From NCBI RefSeq assembly GCF_003201655.1, contig NZ_QJJU01000035.1:1-43973 (forward strand): 43,973 nucleotides of DNA, in the 5' to 3' direction. Each line of letters starts with the position of its first letter. Position 1 is the stretch's first letter. This DNA comes from Mycolicibacterium moriokaense (lineage in GTDB: Bacteria; Actinomycetota; Actinomycetes; Mycobacteriales; Mycobacteriaceae). Below the pieces are notes generated by a model that was given only the letters and a program-made list of their open reading frames with translations, did not search any database and was not told where the DNA came from. The position numbers and the translations under genes are program-made. This document shows positions 41,515-43,973 of this stretch, one piece after another.

Positions 41515-42278
41515 TTGGCCACCTCGTACCCGATCGCCGTGAGGATGATGTTGATGAAGAAGAGCAAGGAGAACGAATACACAACTGTCTGGTTGACCGC
41601 GTTGCCGACCCCTGCCGGTCCGCCCTTGACCGTTGTTCCCTGGTAAACGCCGAGCAGCCCAGCCGTTAGGCCGAATACCGTCGCTTTGACCATTGCCACT
41701 CCCAGTTGGGGAAGTCCCGTGACGAGTGTCAAACCCGCCACGAAGGCGCCCGGGGTGACGTGTTGGAAACCAACACTGAACACAAATGCCGCGATCAGCA
41801 CAGTCAACGTCACGAGCGAATTGATCAGCCACGAAACCAATGTGACCGCAACCACTCTGGGCGCTAGTAGCGCTCGAACGGGATCGACGCCCATGACGCG
41901 CAACGCATCAAGCTCCTCACGGATCGTGCGCGCACCCAAGTCCGCGCAGATCGCGGCGGCTCCCGAGCCCGCGACCACCAGAACGGTCACGAATGGTCCA
42001 ACCTCGTTAGCAACGAGGGAACCGCCGACGCCGGAAAAGTCCGCCGCGCCGATCTCGATCAGGAACACATTGAAGGTGAAAACCGACGCAACGGTGAATG
42101 GGATGGATAAGACCATCGCCGGAAAAAGCGATACCCGCGCCACAAACCAGGTCTGTGCGAGCAGCTCACGCCACGCGAACGGCCATTTGAATATCGCGAC
42201 GAGCGTGTCGAGAGCTAGGGCAAAGAAGTCACCCACGCCGCGCACGGGCGCCAAGGCCGGACTCGCAGAAACGCTCAT
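41511..42278 (-). CDS. yrbEA: YrbE/MlaE-family Mce permease A
   Basis: A 255-residue polytopic permease, first gene of the mce operon. Typical blocks are GPFVTVLVVAGSGAAAICADLGARTIREELDALRVMGVDPVRALLAPRVVA and VKGGPAGVGNAVNQTVVYS. The ATG at 42278 has GAGGAGG six bases upstream; an in-frame TTG two codons earlier is less likely. The promoter must lie in 42279-42752, where no copy of the nine-copy palindrome is visible. Confidence 0.93.
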   Translation of the reverse strand: MSVSASPALAPVRGVGDFFALALDTLVAIFKWPFAWRELLAQTWFVARVSLFPAMVLSIPFTVASVFTFNVFLIEIGAADFSGVGGSLVANEVGPFVTVLVVAGSGAAAICADLGARTIREELDALRVMGVDPVRALLAPRVVAVTLVSWLINSLVTLTVLIAAFVFSVGFQHVTPGAFVAGLTLVTGLPQLGVAMVKATVFGLTAGLLGVYQGTTVKGGPAGVGNAVNQTVVYSFSLLFFINIILTAIGYEVAK

Positions 42279-42752
42279 GAGCAACCTCCTCTTGTCTTTT
42301 GACGCCGAGCGGCAATTGAGTTACCTGACGGGTCAGGGCGGCCAGTGAGCGAACGATTCTGCGGATGTGTCGCGAGTCCACGCTGACCGTCGGGCACCTC
42401 TGCGTGACCTTGGCAAATTGGCTGGCACGGGTTAAGACCCCGCAATGGGATGAGCCCCTCTCTTCGCATGGTGACGGACAGGCACGGTCTGCCGACTGTG
42501 CGGAACACTATGAGCGCCATCACACGGCGGCTATCCACGAACCGCATTGGACAATCCATATCCCGAAAGCTTGGGGCGGAGCCGCGACGGCCTGCGCAGT
42601 TGCGGGTGTTCGCTGACGCCACGTGCTCCTTGCGCCGACCACGGGAATGGCAGACCGCTCATCAACCCGCACCCTGCTCGACGGCGGTCGCACCGTCATT
42701 TTCGATGACCCCAGCCGCGGCGATGAATACGCGCCAGGTAAAGGAGGATGAC
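42279..42752. other. divergent promoter region of the mce operon
   Basis: This gap separates yrbEA (-) from a small secreted-protein gene (+). Several frames are open, but none has a ribosome site plus a recognisable product. No regulon palindrome or strong hairpin is evident. It must contain the mce promoter, which I cannot place. Confidence 0.5.
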
Positions 42753-42989
42753 ATGTGGAGGTATGTGAGCACGCTGGCCGCATTGATCGGTGCGGTGGTT
42801 GCTGGATCGCTACTACCCCTCGTTGCGACCGCAGACCCCGACGACGATCCGTGTGGGCTCGCCGTAAACCTGTTCTGCCGATTCCTCCCAATAGCACCTG
42901 AACTCGATGGCGACGTGGATCTGACCAAGCAGCTACCTCCCGCGCCGCCTACTCCCACGATGCCGGGTGACTTTCAGGTTCCCCGTTGA
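42753..42989 (+). CDS. small secreted protein (78 aa)
   Basis: AAAGGAGG stands a few bases before ATG. The protein has a signal peptide (MWRYVSTLAALIGAVVAG...VATADP), a short mature part with two Cys (DPCGLAVNLFCRFLPIAPELDGDVDLT) and a Pro-rich end. Small secreted proteins of this form are often found next to mce operons, with unknown function. I recognise no domain. It is divergent from the mce operon and ends just before the interrupted Mce-associated gene. Confidence 0.72.
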   Translation: MWRYVSTLAALIGAVVAGSLLPLVATADPDDDPCGLAVNLFCRFLPIAPELDGDVDLTKQLPPAPPTPTMPGDFQVPR

Positions 42990-43063
42990 TCGTCGACCTT
43001 CGTGGCTGAAGTTGGCGGGTCGATCGCCGACGGTGACGGTCGGGCTGGTGATGGCGGCCGTCC

Positions 43064-43714
43064 TTATTGCATGAACTCGACGTTGGACATCTTGGCGCCG
43101 CCGGGGACTCGCTGCACGGTGATCCGCATTCGCCACGATCTGGCAGGTCGTTGTGATCCGCCAGTGTCAGCCGCGTTGACATGCACCGTCACGAGTACCT
43201 GCGCTCGGTCACCCTGTTCGGATTCGACACCGGCAGCTGCGATCGTCCCGACGGATTATGTCTGCGCTTTCTGAACCCGCGTGACGAATTGCTCCGAACC
43301 GTTCTGGACTTGGACGTAGAACGCACCGGTGGACGAGCCAAGGATCCGCTTCACGTCGGCATCGGCTTCTGCTGCACTGATAGTGGTCAGGTTCAACGCA
43401 CCTTGTCGGCCGACCTCAAGGAACAGCTCCCGCCGTTGTTGAGCTTGCCGTACCTCGTAGGTTCGATAACCCAACCAGCCGGTGAGACCGCTCAACACGA
43501 GCAGTATCGACAGCCCTGCGGCCACCGCCGCCCGTGGCTTCCCCGTGTATCGCTGCCGCCGTGGATTGGCCCCGGGGCGCGGACCGTCGGGTGGCAGCTC
43601 TGCCACACCATCGACGGTTACGTCTGTGTCGACCTGCGTGGTGTGCGCTTCTGGCGTGAACCGGTGGCGGTGTCGCTTCACGAATCGTGGTGTGGGAATC
43701 CGGTTGGCGCGCAT
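43064..43714 (-). pseudogene. Mce-associated membrane protein with in-frame stop
   Basis: The first 152 codons encode a basic N-terminus, a helix (AAVAAGLSILLVLSGLTGWLG) and REL FLEVGRQGALNLTTISAAEADADVKRIL, closely matching the Mce-associated protein at 28054. A TAA stop (complement of 43256-43258) follows VQKAQT. Past it the same frame runs on for 63 codons (SVGTIAAAGVESEQGDRAQV...WRMRITVQRV...SNVEFM) to a TAA at 43064-43066, matching the C-terminal half of the 28054 protein. So a single nonsense codon, not a frameshift, breaks the gene. Sequencing error or a functional short form are alternatives. Confidence 0.82.
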
Positions 43715-43859
43715 CCCAACTATCCCCTCACCACGACTCGCCGACTGCCTGTGTGGCCTCGACCACGGAGATCGGTGCGTCTAACGGTATCGACGGCTGC
43801 GTCGCGGCTCCTAGCCGAAATCCGAAACCCGTCGAGCCAATTCTCGCTACCGTGCCGGC

Positions 43860-43973
43860 TCAGCGCACGGCTGGCCGGGACGCCACCGTCTGGGCATACA
43901 GCCTGCCCGCCCGATACGAGGACCGGACCAGGGGACCGGCAAGTACTCCGGCGAAGCCAAGGGCATTCGCGAA
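43860..43973 (-). CDS. lipA: lipoyl synthase, C-terminal end (partial)
   Basis: The window ends inside this gene. The 37 visible codons contain LGFAGVLAGPLVRSSYRAGRLYAQ; the GPLVRSSY segment is the conserved C-terminal motif of lipoyl synthase, including the Ser that contacts the auxiliary cluster. LipA is a radical-SAM enzyme that inserts sulfur into octanoyl groups on lipoyl proteins. The gene runs leftward and ends at TGA (43860-43862). The 145 bases between it and the interrupted Mce-associated gene show nothing recognisable. Confidence 0.85.
   Translation of the reverse strand, partial: FANALGFAGVLAGPLVRSSYRAGRLYAQTVASRPAVR

Noticed and set aside
43064..43258. Frameshift in the Mce-associated gene
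   Set aside because: The distance from the internal stop to the final stop is a multiple of three and the homology continues in the same frame, so the defect is a nonsense codon.

Overview
The window is high-GC actinobacterial DNA, almost certainly from a Mycobacterium/Mycolicibacterium-type organism. The markers are a complete yrbEAB-mceABCDEF operon, Mce-associated proteins, an antigen-85-like esterase, a DUF732 secreted protein, an F420-type luciferase-like oxidoreductase and an Lpd C-terminus with the mycobacterial sequence. No insertion sequence, CRISPR array, rRNA or intact tRNA was found. The window is bounded by two cut genes, the 3' end of lpd (left, + strand) and the 3' end of lipA (right, - strand).

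Left and centre (about 0.2-26.4 kb) form an aromatic-catabolic and one-carbon island. The + strand carries an LLM oxidoreductase, an MBL hydrolase, an AraC regulator, a TfdB-like phenol hydroxylase, a LigM/DesA-like tetrahydrofolate (THF)-dependent O-demethylase, MarR and LysR regulators, metF, a second demethylase, folD, purU, folC and folP. Converging from the other side on the - strand are two near-identical SDRs, a third demethylase, a peroxiredoxin, a protein resembling the N-terminal domain of intradiol dioxygenases, a maleylacetate reductase and a second folD. Beyond the divergent promoter lie a MarR gene, a MetE-like methyltransferase, pabB and a YciI-like protein. Read together: methyl groups from aryl methyl ethers are moved to THF by three demethylases. 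MetF oxidises methyl-THF, FolD makes formyl-THF, and PurU releases formate and regenerates THF. FolC, FolP and PabB would enlarge and retain the folate pool. The TfdB-like hydroxylase and maleylacetate reductase would process the demethylated ring by a hydroxyquinol-type route. No full-length ring-cleavage dioxygenase is present.

Right part (26.4-43.7 kb) is an envelope and transport module: an HPP membrane protein, two Mce-associated proteins, a DUF732 protein, a CAP-domain protein, a 36-residue ORF, an antigen-85-like esterase and an AraC regulator on the + strand. The eight-gene mce operon follows on the - strand, then a small secreted protein and a Mce-associated gene interrupted by an in-frame stop.

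The strongest unexpected signal is a 20-bp imperfect palindrome, RCTTGC-N8-GCAAGY, found nine times between positions 170 and 31598. Every copy lies in a non-coding or promoter region, and at several the palindrome abuts a -10 hexamer. It joins the catabolic, folate-supply and envelope genes into what looks like one regulon. Other notable points are a FolD that has lost its catalytic Lys and Gln, tandem SDRs that have lost Ser-Tyr-Lys, and a 13-bp perfect hairpin between the second demethylase and folD.
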